DNA of 64,000 bases from Desulfotruncus alcoholivorax DSM 16058 (GCF_000430885.1 NZ_AUMW01000019.1:1-64000), one strand, 5' to 3'. Counted from the stretch's first letter, positions 19,822-28,969 are shown. The notes: generated from the letters alone by a model not told the origin. Made by a program: numbers and translations.

Positions 19822-19924
19822 TGGCATAAAAAAACGCGCGCTTAATCAGTTCCCTTAGCGCGCGTTTTAATACTTTATACCTTAGCCCTTGCCATATATA
19901 CGGCAAGGTATACTTTCCTAAAGT
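19822..19924 (-). ncRNA. Candidate structured RNA or mobile repeat, copy 1
   Basis: On the minus strand: ACTTTAGGAAAGTATACC, a hairpin CCTTGCC/GGCAAGG, CTAAGG, TATAAAGTAT, then a GC-rich stem (ACGCGCGCT type) enclosing TAAGGGAACTGATTA and a run of seven Ts. A second copy at 40379-40494 keeps the single-stranded parts and changes the stems in a pairing-preserving way. It begins right after the terminator of the small gene at 20039. Function unknown. Confidence 0.5.
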
Positions 19925-19950
19925 GAAAAAACACCGGGATCAACGCCCGG
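19925..19950 (-). terminator. Intrinsic terminator after the small membrane gene
   Basis: CCGGG/CCCGG stem with TGTTTTTTC following on the minus strand. Confidence 0.7.
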
Positions 19951-19961
19951 GATTTAGGAAA

Positions 19962-20013
19962 GGGGACACACCTCCCCTTTGGGGTCATGGCTTATAGGCC
20001 GGAGGTATGTCCC
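19962..20013. repeat. GGGGACACACCTCC palindromic element, copy 1
   Basis: Imperfect terminal inverted repeats GGGGACACACCTCC and GGAGGTATGTCCC around CTTTGGGGTCATGGC. Copy 2, inverted, is at 55865-55917 and a single arm is at 40934-40948. Confidence 0.7.
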
Positions 20014-20038
20014 AAACAACATCCCAATGAAAGTGGAA

Positions 20039-20212
20039 TTAGCGCAGTTTGTACCTTTTTACCACTCCGGAGTTGGATTGTCTGACCGCAATTGTATGAA
20101 GTGAATCAGCTATGCTTTTCGCAAACCAGATAAAAGGGATGGTTAAGACCACAGAAGTAAGTGTCAGGGCCAGCATACCGGTGTGATGGGGATCCATCTC
20201 TTTTTTAAACAA
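20039..20212 (-). CDS. Small single-helix membrane protein
   Basis: A 57-residue protein with one hydrophobic helix (about residues 10-30, LALTLTSVVLTIPFIWFA) and a basic C terminus. I choose TTG at 20210-20212 because the nearby GTG at 20221 is part of the GGAGGTG ribosome-binding site. I do not recognise the family. It lies between yvcK and the desulfurase gene and has its own terminator. Confidence 0.55.
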   Translation of the reverse strand: MFKKEMDPHHTGMLALTLTSVVLTIPFIWFAKSIADSLHTIAVRQSNSGVVKRYKLR

Positions 20213-20308
20213 AACGGACACCTCCTTGAAAAATAGTGATGTCCGAGCAGCAAGTCAATCATACGGTGTAGTTTATGGTGTTGTAACCGCAATCAGATCA
20301 AACTGGCC

Positions 20309-20344
20309 GGGATTGCCACGTCGCTCCGCTCCTCGCAATGACAA
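20309..20344. repeat. GATTGCC...CGCAATGACA palindromic repeat
   Basis: GCCGGGATTGCCACGTCGC followed by CTCCTCGCAATGACA, the same REP-like family as at 14639 and 50861. Confidence 0.55.
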
Positions 20345-20364
20345 AAGCAGGGACGTAATTTCAT

Positions 20365-21696
20365 TTACAGGGCGGCACTGTCTTTTTTGATTTGTTTATT
20401 TTCTAAATAACTGTTAATTGGAATAACCCTTTCCGGGTAACGGTCTTCGCATACAACGCGCATAACCAGGCGGGCCAGCTTACCCGGGTGATGTCTGGCC
20501 ACATTGCCTTTTTGCAAGAGCCTGCCAGTTACAGGAATGACGCCCATTTCCTTCACAGCCTGTAAATCCGCCTCGACGGGAACAGCGCCCTCCCTGCGGT
20601 AACGCCCCAGCAGCCGCAAAGGGACAACGCCGGTGTTGATGATCATGTAATCAACGATGTTTCCCGCGTGATCAACCAGTGCACGCAGGTGCCTTGAAGC
20701 GGAATAACCGTCTGTTTCTCCCGGTTGGGTCATTACATTGCAGATATAAATTTTAATCGCCCGGGAAGCAGCAATGGCTTCCGGTATACCCGGCACCAGC
20801 AAATTGGGCAGGATGCTGGTGTAAACGCTGCCCGGGCCCATAATAATCGCGTCAGCTTCCTGAATGGCTTTTAAAGCCTCTCCGGTGGGCCGGCAATTGT
20901 CCGGCTCCAGGAATACCCGTTTAATCCGGCCGCCCCCGCCGGGGATTTTTGATTCGCCCCTGACAATGGTGCCGTCCTCCAGCTCGGCGCACAATCGCAC
21001 ATCCGCCAGCGTCACCGGAAGCACCTGGCCCCGTATCGCCAGAACCCTGCTCAGGCCGCGCACAGCCGCATCAAAGCCCCCGGCAATATCGCAAAGGGCC
21101 GCCAGCAAAAGATTCCCCATATTATGACCTTTTAGTTCCCCGGATGGGAAACGGTATTGCAGCAGTTCCTCCATCAGCGGTTCCCGGTGGGCCAGGGCCA
21201 CAAGACAATTGCGCACATCGCCGGGCGGCAAAATACCCAGATCCCCGCGCAACCTTCCGGAACTGCCGCCGTCATCCGCCACAGTTACTATGGCGGTCAA
21301 ATTGCAGGTATACTCCTTCAACCCCCTGAGCAAAACCGGTATACCCGTACCGCCGCCGATAACCACAATCCGCGGCCCCTTTTCAAGGTAACGCCTGGCG
21401 TAAATGATGTCGAGCAGGCTGTTTCCGCCCGGCAGCACCGGTCCGACCAGGGACCGGAAGGCCCGGAAGGCGCCGTATCCCCCCAGGCATAAGCCTGCAA
21501 GCATAATTACCGGCCCCAAGGCCCAGATATAATTTCCGGCTGCATCATTGAACAGCTGATCAATCAATATCCTGGAACCGGAAAACACAGAACCGGTAAA
21601 AAGAACCCCACCGGCACAAACCAGTAAAGCGCCCAGTAACAAAAGCAAAATCCAGCGCTTCACCTTCATGCCCGGGTACAACCATCTGATTAGCAT
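20365..21696 (-). CDS. yvcK: YvcK/CofD-family protein with N-terminal membrane anchor
   Basis: A 443-residue YvcK. The catalytic-like domain starts at about 108 with VVIGGGTGIPVLLRGLK and has the DDGGSSGRLR loop near 140, PGDVRNCL near 158 and MGPGSVYTSILPN near 290. YvcK proteins bind UDP-sugars and support growth on gluconeogenic carbon and cell-wall synthesis. About 100 extra N-terminal residues hold two membrane helices (about 15-35 and 55-78), making this a membrane-tethered form, longer than the roughly 320-residue Bacillus protein. It follows rapZ by 77 bp. Confidence 0.93.
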   Translation of the reverse strand: MLIRWLYPGMKVKRWILLLLLGALLVCAGGVLFTGSVFSGSRILIDQLFNDAAGNYIWALGPVIMLAGLCLGGYGAFRAFRSLVGPVLPGGNSLLDIIYARRYLEKGPRIVVIGGGTGIPVLLRGLKEYTCNLTAIVTVADDGGSSGRLRGDLGILPPGDVRNCLVALAHREPLMEELLQYRFPSGELKGHNMGNLLLAALCDIAGGFDAAVRGLSRVLAIRGQVLPVTLADVRLCAELEDGTIVRGESKIPGGGGRIKRVFLEPDNCRPTGEALKAIQEADAIIMGPGSVYTSILPNLLVPGIPEAIAASRAIKIYICNVMTQPGETDGYSASRHLRALVDHAGNIVDYMIINTGVVPLRLLGRYRREGAVPVEADLQAVKEMGVIPVTGRLLQKGNVARHHPGKLARLVMRVVCEDRYPERVIPINSYLENKQIKKDSAAL

Positions 21697-21773
21697 TGGG
21701 CAAGCACCCCGCCGATTATTAGTTGATTATTATTTGTCAGACATAGCAGTCACCGTAAACCGGTAACGCGATA

Positions 21774-22637
21774 TTAACCGCTTTTGCCGATATCCCTGTG
21801 GCGAACGGTAACCCGGTAATCTTTTTTATTTAAGGCATCCCCCAAACGATTGGCAATGGCCACCGAGCGGTGCATCCCGCCCGTGCAGCCGATTGAGATC
21901 ATCAGTGTTGTCTTGCCCTCATTAATGTAGCAAGGTATCAAGAACTCGATCAATCCGGTAAATTTTTGCATAAATTCAGCGGTTACCGGCGAATTAAACA
22001 CAAACTCCTCAACCGTAGGATCATTGCCCGTAAGCGGCCGCATCACCGGGTCATAATAAGGATTGGGCAGAAAGCGAACGTCGATGACCAGGTCGCTGTC
22101 CAGCGGAATCCCGTATTTAAAGCCGAAAGAAATTACCGAAACCAGTAATTTGATTGATTGGGCATCCCCGCTGAACAGTTCCGTCAATTTTTCTTTGAGC
22201 TGCCGGGGAGAAAGATCGGAAGTATCAATAATCAAGTTGGCGCAACCCCGGATCTCTTCCAGCATGGCCCTTTCTTCTTGAATGCTGGGCAGCACCTCAC
22301 CGGTACCCAGGGGATGACGGCGCCTGGATTCCTTAAACCTGCGGATCAGTACGTCATCGGCCGCTTCCAGGAACAAAATTTCAAAATTTATCTTGTTAGC
22401 GTGCAATTCATTCAGTACTTCCGCAAGGTCCCTGAAAAATTCCCCGCCGCGAATATCCACGACTAATGCTATATTATTAATCCGGCGGGCGGTTTGTGCA
22501 CACAGCTCGGCAAACTTGGGAATTAATGTGGGCGGGAGATTGTCCACGCAAAAATACCCTAAATCCTCCAGGCTGCGCATGGCCTGGGTTTTGCCGGCCC
22601 CGGAAAGACCGGTTACTATAACCATTCGTGCAGACAT
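21774..22637 (-). CDS. rapZ: RNase adapter protein RapZ / nucleotide-binding YvcJ
   Basis: A 287-residue RapZ/YvcJ protein. The Walker A motif GLSGAGKT is at about 9-16, followed by the Walker B-like [11 protein letters not shown], and the C-terminal domain has [12 protein letters not shown] near 250-262, the UDP-sugar and RNA-binding part in Enterobacteria. In Bacillus it affects competence and phosphate metabolism. ATG start behind GGAAGGGA. It is the first gene of the rapZ-yvcK pair, 55 bp after the PHP gene. Confidence 0.95.
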   Translation of the reverse strand: MSARMVIVTGLSGAGKTQAMRSLEDLGYFCVDNLPPTLIPKFAELCAQTARRINNIALVVDIRGGEFFRDLAEVLNELHANKINFEILFLEAADDVLIRRFKESRRRHPLGTGEVLPSIQEERAMLEEIRGCANLIIDTSDLSPRQLKEKLTELFSGDAQSIKLLVSVISFGFKYGIPLDSDLVIDVRFLPNPYYDPVMRPLTGNDPTVEEFVFNSPVTAEFMQKFTGLIEFLIPCYINEGKTTLMISIGCTGGMHRSVAIANRLGDALNKKDYRVTVRHRDIGKSG

Positions 22638-22692
22638 TAAAAAATCCCTTCCTATTTAGTCTCTATTTATGTTATTTTTAAACATTTATGCT

Positions 22693-23448
22693 CTAATTTG
22701 CTAAATAATTTAACCCTTCGCGGGCGTTGAGGACCTGTTCGGGCGGCACCCGGTTTTTTGCCAGCAGGGCCAATCCTTCAGCCAGCTCACCAACTGATTC
22801 CGGGTAATGGGCATCACTGTTGACCACCAGGGGCGCGCCCCATTTGAGGGCCGCCTTGATCACCCCGTCCCGGTCGTAATGGTGGCCCGCATTGATTTCC
22901 ATGGCACACCCCCTGCTTGAACAGGCCCGGGCAATTTCATCCAAATCCACATCCATCATCAAGCCGGGATGGCTGACAAAAGCCGGCCTGTTTTTGTATA
23001 TCGCCGCCACCAGGGCCTTGGTGTTGGCTCCGCGCATCATGGCCCGCACCCGCCCGGAATAACGTCCCAACCAACCGGGCAAAATCCAAGTCAGGGTTTG
23101 CATAACCGGTTTGCACCACACCTGGGGGTGCAGACCGGCAATCAAAATATCCAACTTGCCGGCCACCTCGTCAGGGATGTCAATATCACCTGACAGGCTG
23201 ACAACATTGGCCTCGGCCCCCACCAGCACACGTATGGAATACCTTTCGGCCAGCCGGGCCGCCTGTTCCTTTAATTCCAGGTAAACCCGGGCCGCCCTGA
23301 CGCCGATGAACATGCCGCGGGGGCCGTGGTCGGTGATGGCAACCTCATCCAGGCCACGGCGGGCCGCCGCCGCCACAATTTGTTCGGGCGTCATACTGCC
23401 GTCGCTGTAACAACTGTGCGTATGCCAGTCGGCGTATAATTGCAACAT
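22693..23448 (-). CDS. PHP-domain phosphoesterase
   Basis: A 251-residue PHP hydrolase. All four motifs are visible: DWHTHSCYSDG (about 7-17), ITDHGPRG (about 39-46), GAEANV near 77 and NSDAHYPESVG near 215; HPGLMMD near 162 adds another ligand. Trinuclear metal phosphoesterases of this kind include histidinol phosphatase and 3',5'-nucleoside bisphosphate phosphatase; the substrate here is not known. It precedes rapZ and has a promoter at 23554-23582. Confidence 0.9.
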   Translation of the reverse strand: MLQLYADWHTHSCYSDGSMTPEQIVAAAARRGLDEVAITDHGPRGMFIGVRAARVYLELKEQAARLAERYSIRVLVGAEANVVSLSGDIDIPDEVAGKLDILIAGLHPQVWCKPVMQTLTWILPGWLGRYSGRVRAMMRGANTKALVAAIYKNRPAFVSHPGLMMDVDLDEIARACSSRGCAMEINAGHHYDRDGVIKAALKWGAPLVVNSDAHYPESVGELAEGLALLAKNRVPPEQVLNAREGLNYLAN

Positions 23449-23553
23449 GCATCGCCCCTATCGTGAAAAAACTTTGACGGAATATCTTCAGATGTCCAAC
23501 TGCCGGCTAATTTTAACTTTACTGCAATTTATTATTTTTATTTATTTTTATTG

Positions 23554-23582
23554 ATTTAAAAGGAATAGGTATTTTATGTCAA
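23554..23582 (-). promoter_or_regulatory. Promoter for the PHP-rapZ-yvcK run
   Basis: TTGACA (23577-23582) and TTAAAT (23554-23559), 17-bp spacer. Confidence 0.6.
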
Positions 23583-23732
23583 ATATATACTATTGGGTGT
23601 AACTAAGTTTTCCCCAATTATCATACACCTGGCGGTTACAAATAATTTTGCTCAAAGCTGTTGTTTTAATTCGCCGGCCGCGGCCAATTACCTACCGGGC
23701 ACTTTAAATAATTGCCGGGCGACCCTGCCATA

Positions 23733-23790
23733 AGGGCGGTTCGGAACGGTTCGAACGTCCCCGCAGCGCAGCGAATGGCCGCATGTAAGA
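23733..23790. repeat. GGTTCGAACGTCCCC repeat
   Basis: GGGCGGTTCGGAACGGTTCG followed by AACGTCCCCGC, then a degenerate tail. It is related to the elements at 35700-35825 and 59233-59278. Confidence 0.5.
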
Positions 23791-23798
23791 AACAAACC

Positions 23799-23825
23799 GC
23801 GACAAGAGAACCGTCCCCGTGTCGC
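23799..23825. repeat. GCGACA...TGTCGC palindromic repeat
   Basis: GCGACAAGAGAACCGTCCCC followed by GTGTCGC. Same family as 46499-46530 and 60966-61053. Confidence 0.65.
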
Positions 23826-23855
23826 ATATAAAAAATATTATAAGGATGTGGTCCA

Positions 23856-25262
23856 GTGAAAAACTTGCTCAATGTCGATACCGGCCACCTAATAGGCCAT
23901 GAAGGACGTGCCGGGTTCATTTCCACTGATGAATTCGGCCGGTTTGCAGAGAAATATGGCGGCGTATTTGAGAAAGTACAGTCGTCGTTAAGAGCAAAAA
24001 GCTCTCAAATGACCATTGCGCTGGACGAGGAGCCCAAGCTGCCCGGAATAAAAGCTATAGCCAAGAAATTGGCCGCAAAGTATGAACACATTCTGCTGCT
24101 GGGCATCGGAGGGTCTGCCCTGGGGGCCAGGGCGGTTTTGCAATTCCTGAAAGGCCCTTTTTATAACCTGGAAAGCCACGGACACCCGCGGATCTTCGTG
24201 CTGGACAACATCGACCCGGTGATCACCGGAAAGGTGGAAGAGTTAATCGATATTAAAAAAACAGCCGTCATTTACACCAGCAAATCAGGTTCCACACCGG
24301 AAACGGCGGCCCAGTTCATTTATTTTTACAACAAATACCGCTCGGCGGGAGGCGACCCCCGCGATATCGTAATCTGCTGCGACCCCGGCGACAACGGAAT
24401 CAACCGGATTGCCGGGGGCTTAAACTGCCACCTGCTGCACATTCCCCGCAATTTGGGCGGGAGATATTCCGTTTTATCCTCGGTGGGGTTCCTGCCGGCG
24501 GAGCTGGCCGGAATCGACAGCGGCGGGCTGCTGGCGGGCGCCAAGGCGGTGCACGATTATATCACCACCACGCCCGCCGCCGAAAACGCGTTATTTACCC
24601 TGGGCACCTGCCTGCACGAACTGTCCCTGCGGGGCAAGTCCATCCATGTCCTGTTTAATTACAGCAACCTGTTGTATGAGTTTGGGCTGTGGTTCGTGCA
24701 GTTATGGGCGGAAAGCCTCGGCAAAAGGCTGTCGCTGTCCGGAGAAGTGGTGCAGGCGGGGACAACACCGCTCACCAGCCTGGGCGCCACCGACCAGCAC
24801 TCCATCCTGCAGCTTTTCAAGGAAGGACCCGATGACAAGGTATTTGGCTTTATCAGGATTGAAAACGTTCCCCGGGACATCACCCTGCCCGGCGAATTCA
24901 CAGGGGAAAAAGAATACGCTTACTTTGCCGGCCATACCATGCACGGGCAGCTCCATATCGAGCAGTTGTCAACGGAAATGAGCCTGGCCGGGGCCGGAAA
25001 ACCCTGCTACCGCATCGGTGTCAGCGAAATATCGGAAGCATGCCTGGGAGCACTGTTTTACTTTTACGAGGCGCTGGTGGTTTATACCGCGGCGCTGTGG
25101 AACATCAACCCTTACGACCAGCCCGGGGTGGAAGAGGGGAAAAACATAACTTATTCTTTAATGGGCCGGCAGGACTACAGCCACCGCCGGGAAGAATACC
25201 GGCAGGCCGTGGAGCGATACGAACAGGAAAGAAAAAACTTTAATCTACACCTACGCCATTAA
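23856..25262 (+). CDS. pgi: Glucose-6-phosphate isomerase
   Basis: A 468-residue phosphoglucose isomerase, the compact bacterial form. Two SIS domains carry LLGIGGSALGAR near 80 and the phosphate-binding TSKSGSTPET near 147; the catalytic Glu is in the LWAESLGKRLS region and ATDQHSILQLF carries the catalytic His. GTG start after a moderate AAGGATG site. It lies alone on the plus strand, convergent with the ROK kinase gene, with which it shares a terminator. Together they would feed glucose into the lower glycolytic operon. Confidence 0.96.
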   Translation: MKNLLNVDTGHLIGHEGRAGFISTDEFGRFAEKYGGVFEKVQSSLRAKSSQMTIALDEEPKLPGIKAIAKKLAAKYEHILLLGIGGSALGARAVLQFLKGPFYNLESHGHPRIFVLDNIDPVITGKVEELIDIKKTAVIYTSKSGSTPETAAQFIYFYNKYRSAGGDPRDIVICCDPGDNGINRIAGGLNCHLLHIPRNLGGRYSVLSSVGFLPAELAGIDSGGLLAGAKAVHDYITTTPAAENALFTLGTCLHELSLRGKSIHVLFNYSNLLYEFGLWFVQLWAESLGKRLSLSGEVVQAGTTPLTSLGATDQHSILQLFKEGPDDKVFGFIRIENVPRDITLPGEFTGEKEYAYFAGHTMHGQLHIEQLSTEMSLAGAGKPCYRIGVSEISEACLGALFYFYEALVVYTAALWNINPYDQPGVEEGKNITYSLMGRQDYSHRREEYRQAVERYEQERKNFNLHLRH

Positions 25263-25272
25263 TGTTAAATAA

Positions 25273-25313
25273 AAAAAACCGGTTGATGTTTATAAATCAT
25301 CAGCCGGTTTTTT
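25273..25313. terminator. Bidirectional terminator between pgi and the ROK gene
   Basis: AAAAAACCGG and CCGGTTTTTT with GATG/CATC extending the stem. A7-8 and T6 flanks serve both strands. Confidence 0.85.
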
Positions 25314-26276
25314 AATATTATTTTGGGCAGCCAAGGCCAGGGCGCCCATGACCCCTGCCTCCCCGCCCAGGGCGGCGCGAACAATGGCCACCCCCTGCAG
25401 GGCCGGGCCAAGAGCGCGGCGGCGGGTTTCATCCAGCATGGCTTCCCAGAGAATCCGGCCGGACTGCATCACGCCGCCCCCCAAAACGACCGCCGAGGGG
25501 TTGAGCAGGTTGATGATGCCCGCCACCGCCACACCAAGGTACCGCCCGGCGTCGCGCATAATCATAATTGCCTCCCCGTCGCCACGAGAGGCGGCTGCAG
25601 CGACAGCCCGGGCGGACACCCCGTCCTTATGCCCTCCCGCCTCGGATAAAATGCCCAGGCCGCGCCCCTCTTCAATTAAAGCCTTCGCGCGGTTGGCTAT
25701 GGCCGTCCCGGAGGCCACCGCTTCCAGGCAGCCGGAATTACCGCAGCCGCACAGCGGGCCATCCTCAGCCACAGTTAAATGGCCGATTTCCCCGGCCCCG
25801 CCGGAAAAACCGTGGTAGATCTTCCCGCCCAGGATCAGCCCGCCGCCCACCCCGGTGCTGACGGTGATATATACCAGATTATCCGCCCCCCGCCCGGCAC
25901 CGTAAACACACTCGCCCAGCGCGGCTAAATTGGCGTCGTTATCAACAAAAACAGGCAGGTTAAGCCGCCTGCCCAGTATTTCACCCAGGGGCACATTCCG
26001 CCACCCCAGATTGGGGGCCAAATAGACCAGCCCCACCCGGGGATCAAGCGGCCCGGGGGCCCCGACTCCGACCGCCGCCACATTTTCAGCCGTTATCCCG
26101 GCTTGCTGCAAAGCCAGCTCAACCGACCGCACAATCTCATTGACAACATGGTCCAGACCCAGGTCCGCCCCGGTCGGCACCTTAACTCTGCCGAGCACGC
26201 CGCCCCGGCAATCTGCCGCCGCAGTTAGAATTTTCGTTCCGCCCAGGTCGACGCCCACCACATATTTGCAGCTCAA
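25290..26276 (-). CDS. ROK-family sugar kinase (probable glucokinase)
   Basis: A 328-residue ROK protein without an N-terminal DNA-binding domain, so an enzyme and not a repressor. ATP-binding VGVDLGGTK is at the start, the sugar-binding VDNDANLAALGE near 110, the zinc motif CGCGNSGCLE near 175 and the second phosphate loop LGGGV near 290. Glucokinase is the likely role. I start at TTG 26274-26276, four bases after the HAD stop and behind GGGGTGA; the longer frame overlaps the HAD gene throughout. It is translationally coupled to that gene. Confidence 0.92.
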   Translation of the reverse strand: MSCKYVVGVDLGGTKILTAAADCRGGVLGRVKVPTGADLGLDHVVNEIVRSVELALQQAGITAENVAAVGVGAPGPLDPRVGLVYLAPNLGWRNVPLGEILGRRLNLPVFVDNDANLAALGECVYGAGRGADNLVYITVSTGVGGGLILGGKIYHGFSGGAGEIGHLTVAEDGPLCGCGNSGCLEAVASGTAIANRAKALIEEGRGLGILSEAGGHKDGVSARAVAAAASRGDGEAIMIMRDAGRYLGVAVAGIINLLNPSAVVLGGGVMQSGRILWEAMLDETRRRALGPALQGVAIVRAALGGEAGVMGALALAAQNNIKKPADDL

Positions 26277-26280
26277 ACGA

Positions 26281-27090
26281 TCACCCCAAAATAAACTTCT
26301 CAACCACTTCAGCCACTCCGCACTCTTCGTTGGAGCAGCAGACGTAATCCGCCCGCTCCTTAATTTCCGGCCGCGCATTGCCCACAACCACGCCCAGGCC
26401 GGCGTAATCAATCATTTCCACATCGTTGTAGCTGTCCCCGACGGCGATAATTTCCTCCCGCCCGACCCCGTAGCGGCCGGCAATGGAGGCCAGGGCATCG
26501 CCCTTGTTGGCCAGGGGGTGGGAAAATTCCAAAAAGTGGGGCTTGGATTTGGTGATGTGCAGCCTGTCGCCCAAAACCGGGCGTACCGCCTGCGCCAGTT
26601 CATCCAGTTGTGCCTCTTGGGCCACCACCAGCACCTTGGTGGGTTCCCGGCGGCGTTTTTCCAGAAAAGCTGTCAGGTCACCCACCGCCTCAACCGGAAT
26701 CCTGGACATGGCGCCGTATTGCTCGCTTTCCCTGGTGTGTTCGGCGACATAAAGGTTGTCGTCAAGATAAATATTAATATGATAACCGAACGGCTTGACC
26801 AGCGCAATCACTTCCAGCGCCTCTTCCAGGGGAACCGGGCGGTGGAACAGGGTTTCGCCCGTAACGGCATGGCGCACCAACGCCCCCTGGTAGGTGATCA
26901 GGTAATCGTCCACCCCCAATTCCCGGGCAAAGGGAACAGCGGACCGGAACATCCGCCCGGTGGCCAGCGTTACCCGCACCCCCGCCTGCCTGGCCGCCTC
27001 AATGGCCGCGCGGGACCGCTCCGGCACCTTCAGCCGTGCGTCCAAAAGCGTATCGTCCAGATCCAAAGCCAGCAACTTATACCTGCTCAA
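26281..27090 (-). CDS. Cof-type HAD-IIB phosphatase
   Basis: A 269-residue HAD phosphatase of the Cof/IIB class. Motif I is LALDLDDTLLD near 6, motif II TLATGR near 42, and motif III-IV KGDAL with AVGDSYNDVEMI near 215. The cap domain is the IIB alpha/beta type. Such enzymes dephosphorylate sugar phosphates or flavin precursors; the substrate cannot be assigned. TTG start after GGGG. The next gene (ROK kinase) starts within five bases, suggesting joint sugar-phosphate metabolism. Confidence 0.9.
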   Translation of the reverse strand: MSRYKLLALDLDDTLLDARLKVPERSRAAIEAARQAGVRVTLATGRMFRSAVPFARELGVDDYLITYQGALVRHAVTGETLFHRPVPLEEALEVIALVKPFGYHINIYLDDNLYVAEHTRESEQYGAMSRIPVEAVGDLTAFLEKRRREPTKVLVVAQEAQLDELAQAVRPVLGDRLHITKSKPHFLEFSHPLANKGDALASIAGRYGVGREEIIAVGDSYNDVEMIDYAGLGVVVGNARPEIKERADYVCCSNEECGVAEVVEKFILG

Positions 27091-27121
27091 ATTAAATACC
27101 CCCGTGAATTAAGTAGTAGCT

Positions 27122-28969
27122 TTATTCACTGAAAAAGTCATACACGGCGCGGGCCGCCCGGCTGTTCATGCCGGGGACGGCGGCCAGCTCCTCCGGCGTG
27201 GCCTCCTTGATTTTTTCAATCGTCCCAAAGCGCATCAACAGTTCCCTGCGCCTGACCGGCCCGATCCCCTCAATTTCTTCCAGCATGGATTTCAGGTTGC
27301 GCTTGCCGCGCAGCTGCCGGTGATAAGTAACAGCAAACCGGTGCGCCTCGTCCCGGAGCCGCTGCATCAGCTGCAGCGCCGGTGAATCCGGGGCAAGCCT
27401 GACGGGGTCCGGCCGGCCGGGTAGGAAAATCAGCTCCTCTTCCTTGGCCAGGCCGCAAACCGGAATGCCGGCCAACCCCTGCTCCTCCAGCACCGCCAGT
27501 GCCGAGGAGAGCTGGCCCTTACCGCCGTCAACCACCAGCAAATCGGGCAGGCGGTGGAATTTGGCCTTCCTGCCGGACAGCCGGCCGGTATTGATCAGTT
27601 CCCTTTCCTCGCGGCCGCGGGCCAGGCGCCTGCCCAGCGCCTCCCGCATGGAGGCAAAGTCATCCGGCCCGGCAACGGTTTTAATCTTAAACCTCCGGTA
27701 CTGGTGCGGCGCCGGTTTCCCTTCCTCAAACACCACCATGGAAGCCACGGATTCCGCACCCTGGGTATTGGATATATCAAAGCATTCCAGCCTGTTGGGC
27801 GGCGCCTCCAGCCCAAGGGCGGCGGCCAATTCCCCCAGGGCTTTTTGTGCATCCTCCCTGCGGGCGGCCCGGTCCGACCGGACTTCTTCCAGGACCAGCA
27901 AAGCGTTCCTGCCCACCAGGTCCACCAGCTGCTTCTTTTCCCCCCGCAATGGTTTGGTAATGTGCACCCTGGCGCCGCGCTTCTCGGTCAGCCAGCGTTC
28001 CAGTACCTCCGTTTCAGTGGTTGTGATTTCCTCCACCAGTATCTCCCGGGGGATAAATTCAGCCCGCAGGTAATACTGCTTGATAAAGGCGGTAATCACC
28101 TCGCCCCTGCTCATCATCCCGGTACCGTCCAGAATAAACCGCTCGCGCCCGATCAATTTGCCGCCGCGCACAAAGAAAATCATCACGCAGCACTCGTCCT
28201 CACCCCGGGCCATCGCCACAACATCGCGGTCTTCCCGGTCGGCATACACCACCTTTTGCCTTTCAATTACTTTTTCCACCGCCCGGAGCTGGTCCCTTAA
28301 TTCCGCAGCCCGCTCAAATTCCAGGTTGCCGGCGGCGCTTTCCATCCGTGCCCGCAGGGCCTTGACCAGTTCCTCCTGCTTGCCCTCCAGGAACAGCAGC
28401 ACCCCGTCCACAACTTTACGGTACTCCTCCGGTGTCACCAGACCGCAGCACGGCCCCAGGCATCTTTTAATGTGCTGGTTCAGGCAGGGCCTGCTCCTGG
28501 GCAGCAGAGACTTTTGCTTGCAGGTGCGGAGGGGAAACATGCGTTTTAACAGGCGCAGCGTTTCGTGCACCGCCCCGACCTGGGTATAGGGCCCGAAATA
28601 GCGCGAGCCGTCCTTGACCACCCGGCGCGTGATAAAAACCCGGGGGAACTTTTCACCCATCGTCACCTTGAGGTAAGGGTAGCTTTTATCGTCCTTTAAA
28701 AACACATTATACCGGGGGCGGTGCTCCTTAATCAAATTGGCTTCAAGAATCAGCGCCTCAACCTCGGAATCGGTGCTGATGTACTCAAAATCCCTGGCCC
28801 GGTCCATCATCGCCTTAACTTTGGGATCCCGCGCCGCAGACGCGCCGAAATAAGACCGCACCCTGTTCTTTAGCGATACGGCCTTGCCGACATAAATAAT
28901 CTGTCCTTCCCCATCCCGGAATAAATAAACCCCCGGCTTTTCCGGCAGCTTACCCAACTTTTCCCTCAC
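27122..28969 (-). CDS. uvrC: Excinuclease ABC subunit C
   Basis: A 615-residue UvrC that makes both incisions in nucleotide excision repair. Parts in order: GIY-YIG nuclease domain (PGVYLFRD near 13, YVGKAVSLKNRV near 28), a Cys-rich segment (CLNQHIKRCLGPC near 160), the UVR motif (about 200-240), the RNase H-like domain with CFDISNTQG near 402, and two C-terminal helix-hairpin-helix motifs (IEGIGPVRR, VPGMNSRAA). GTG start one base after the uvrA stop, hence tight coupling. Confidence 0.97.
   Translation of the reverse strand: MREKLGKLPEKPGVYLFRDGEGQIIYVGKAVSLKNRVRSYFGASAARDPKVKAMMDRARDFEYISTDSEVEALILEANLIKEHRPRYNVFLKDDKSYPYLKVTMGEKFPRVFITRRVVKDGSRYFGPYTQVGAVHETLRLLKRMFPLRTCKQKSLLPRSRPCLNQHIKRCLGPCCGLVTPEEYRKVVDGVLLFLEGKQEELVKALRARMESAAGNLEFERAAELRDQLRAVEKVIERQKVVYADREDRDVVAMARGEDECCVMIFFVRGGKLIGRERFILDGTGMMSRGEVITAFIKQYYLRAEFIPREILVEEITTTETEVLERWLTEKRGARVHITKPLRGEKKQLVDLVGRNALLVLEEVRSDRAARREDAQKALGELAAALGLEAPPNRLECFDISNTQGAESVASMVVFEEGKPAPHQYRRFKIKTVAGPDDFASMREALGRRLARGREERELINTGRLSGRKAKFHRLPDLLVVDGGKGQLSSALAVLEEQGLAGIPVCGLAKEEELIFLPGRPDPVRLAPDSPALQLMQRLRDEAHRFAVTYHRQLRGKRNLKSMLEEIEGIGPVRRRELLMRFGTIEKIKEATPEELAAVPGMNSRAARAVYDFFSE

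Larger units (their letters stand above)
23449..23855. other. 407-bp divergent intergenic region
   Basis: It holds the promoter of the PHP gene, an AT-rich block at 23530-23570 and two palindromic repeats (23733-23790 and 23799-23825). No reading frame with a ribosome-binding site was seen. Confidence 0.6.

Noticed and set aside
26140-27132. 330-codon plus-strand open frame opposite the ROK and HAD genes
   Set aside because: Antisense shadow of two well-supported genes; no motifs.
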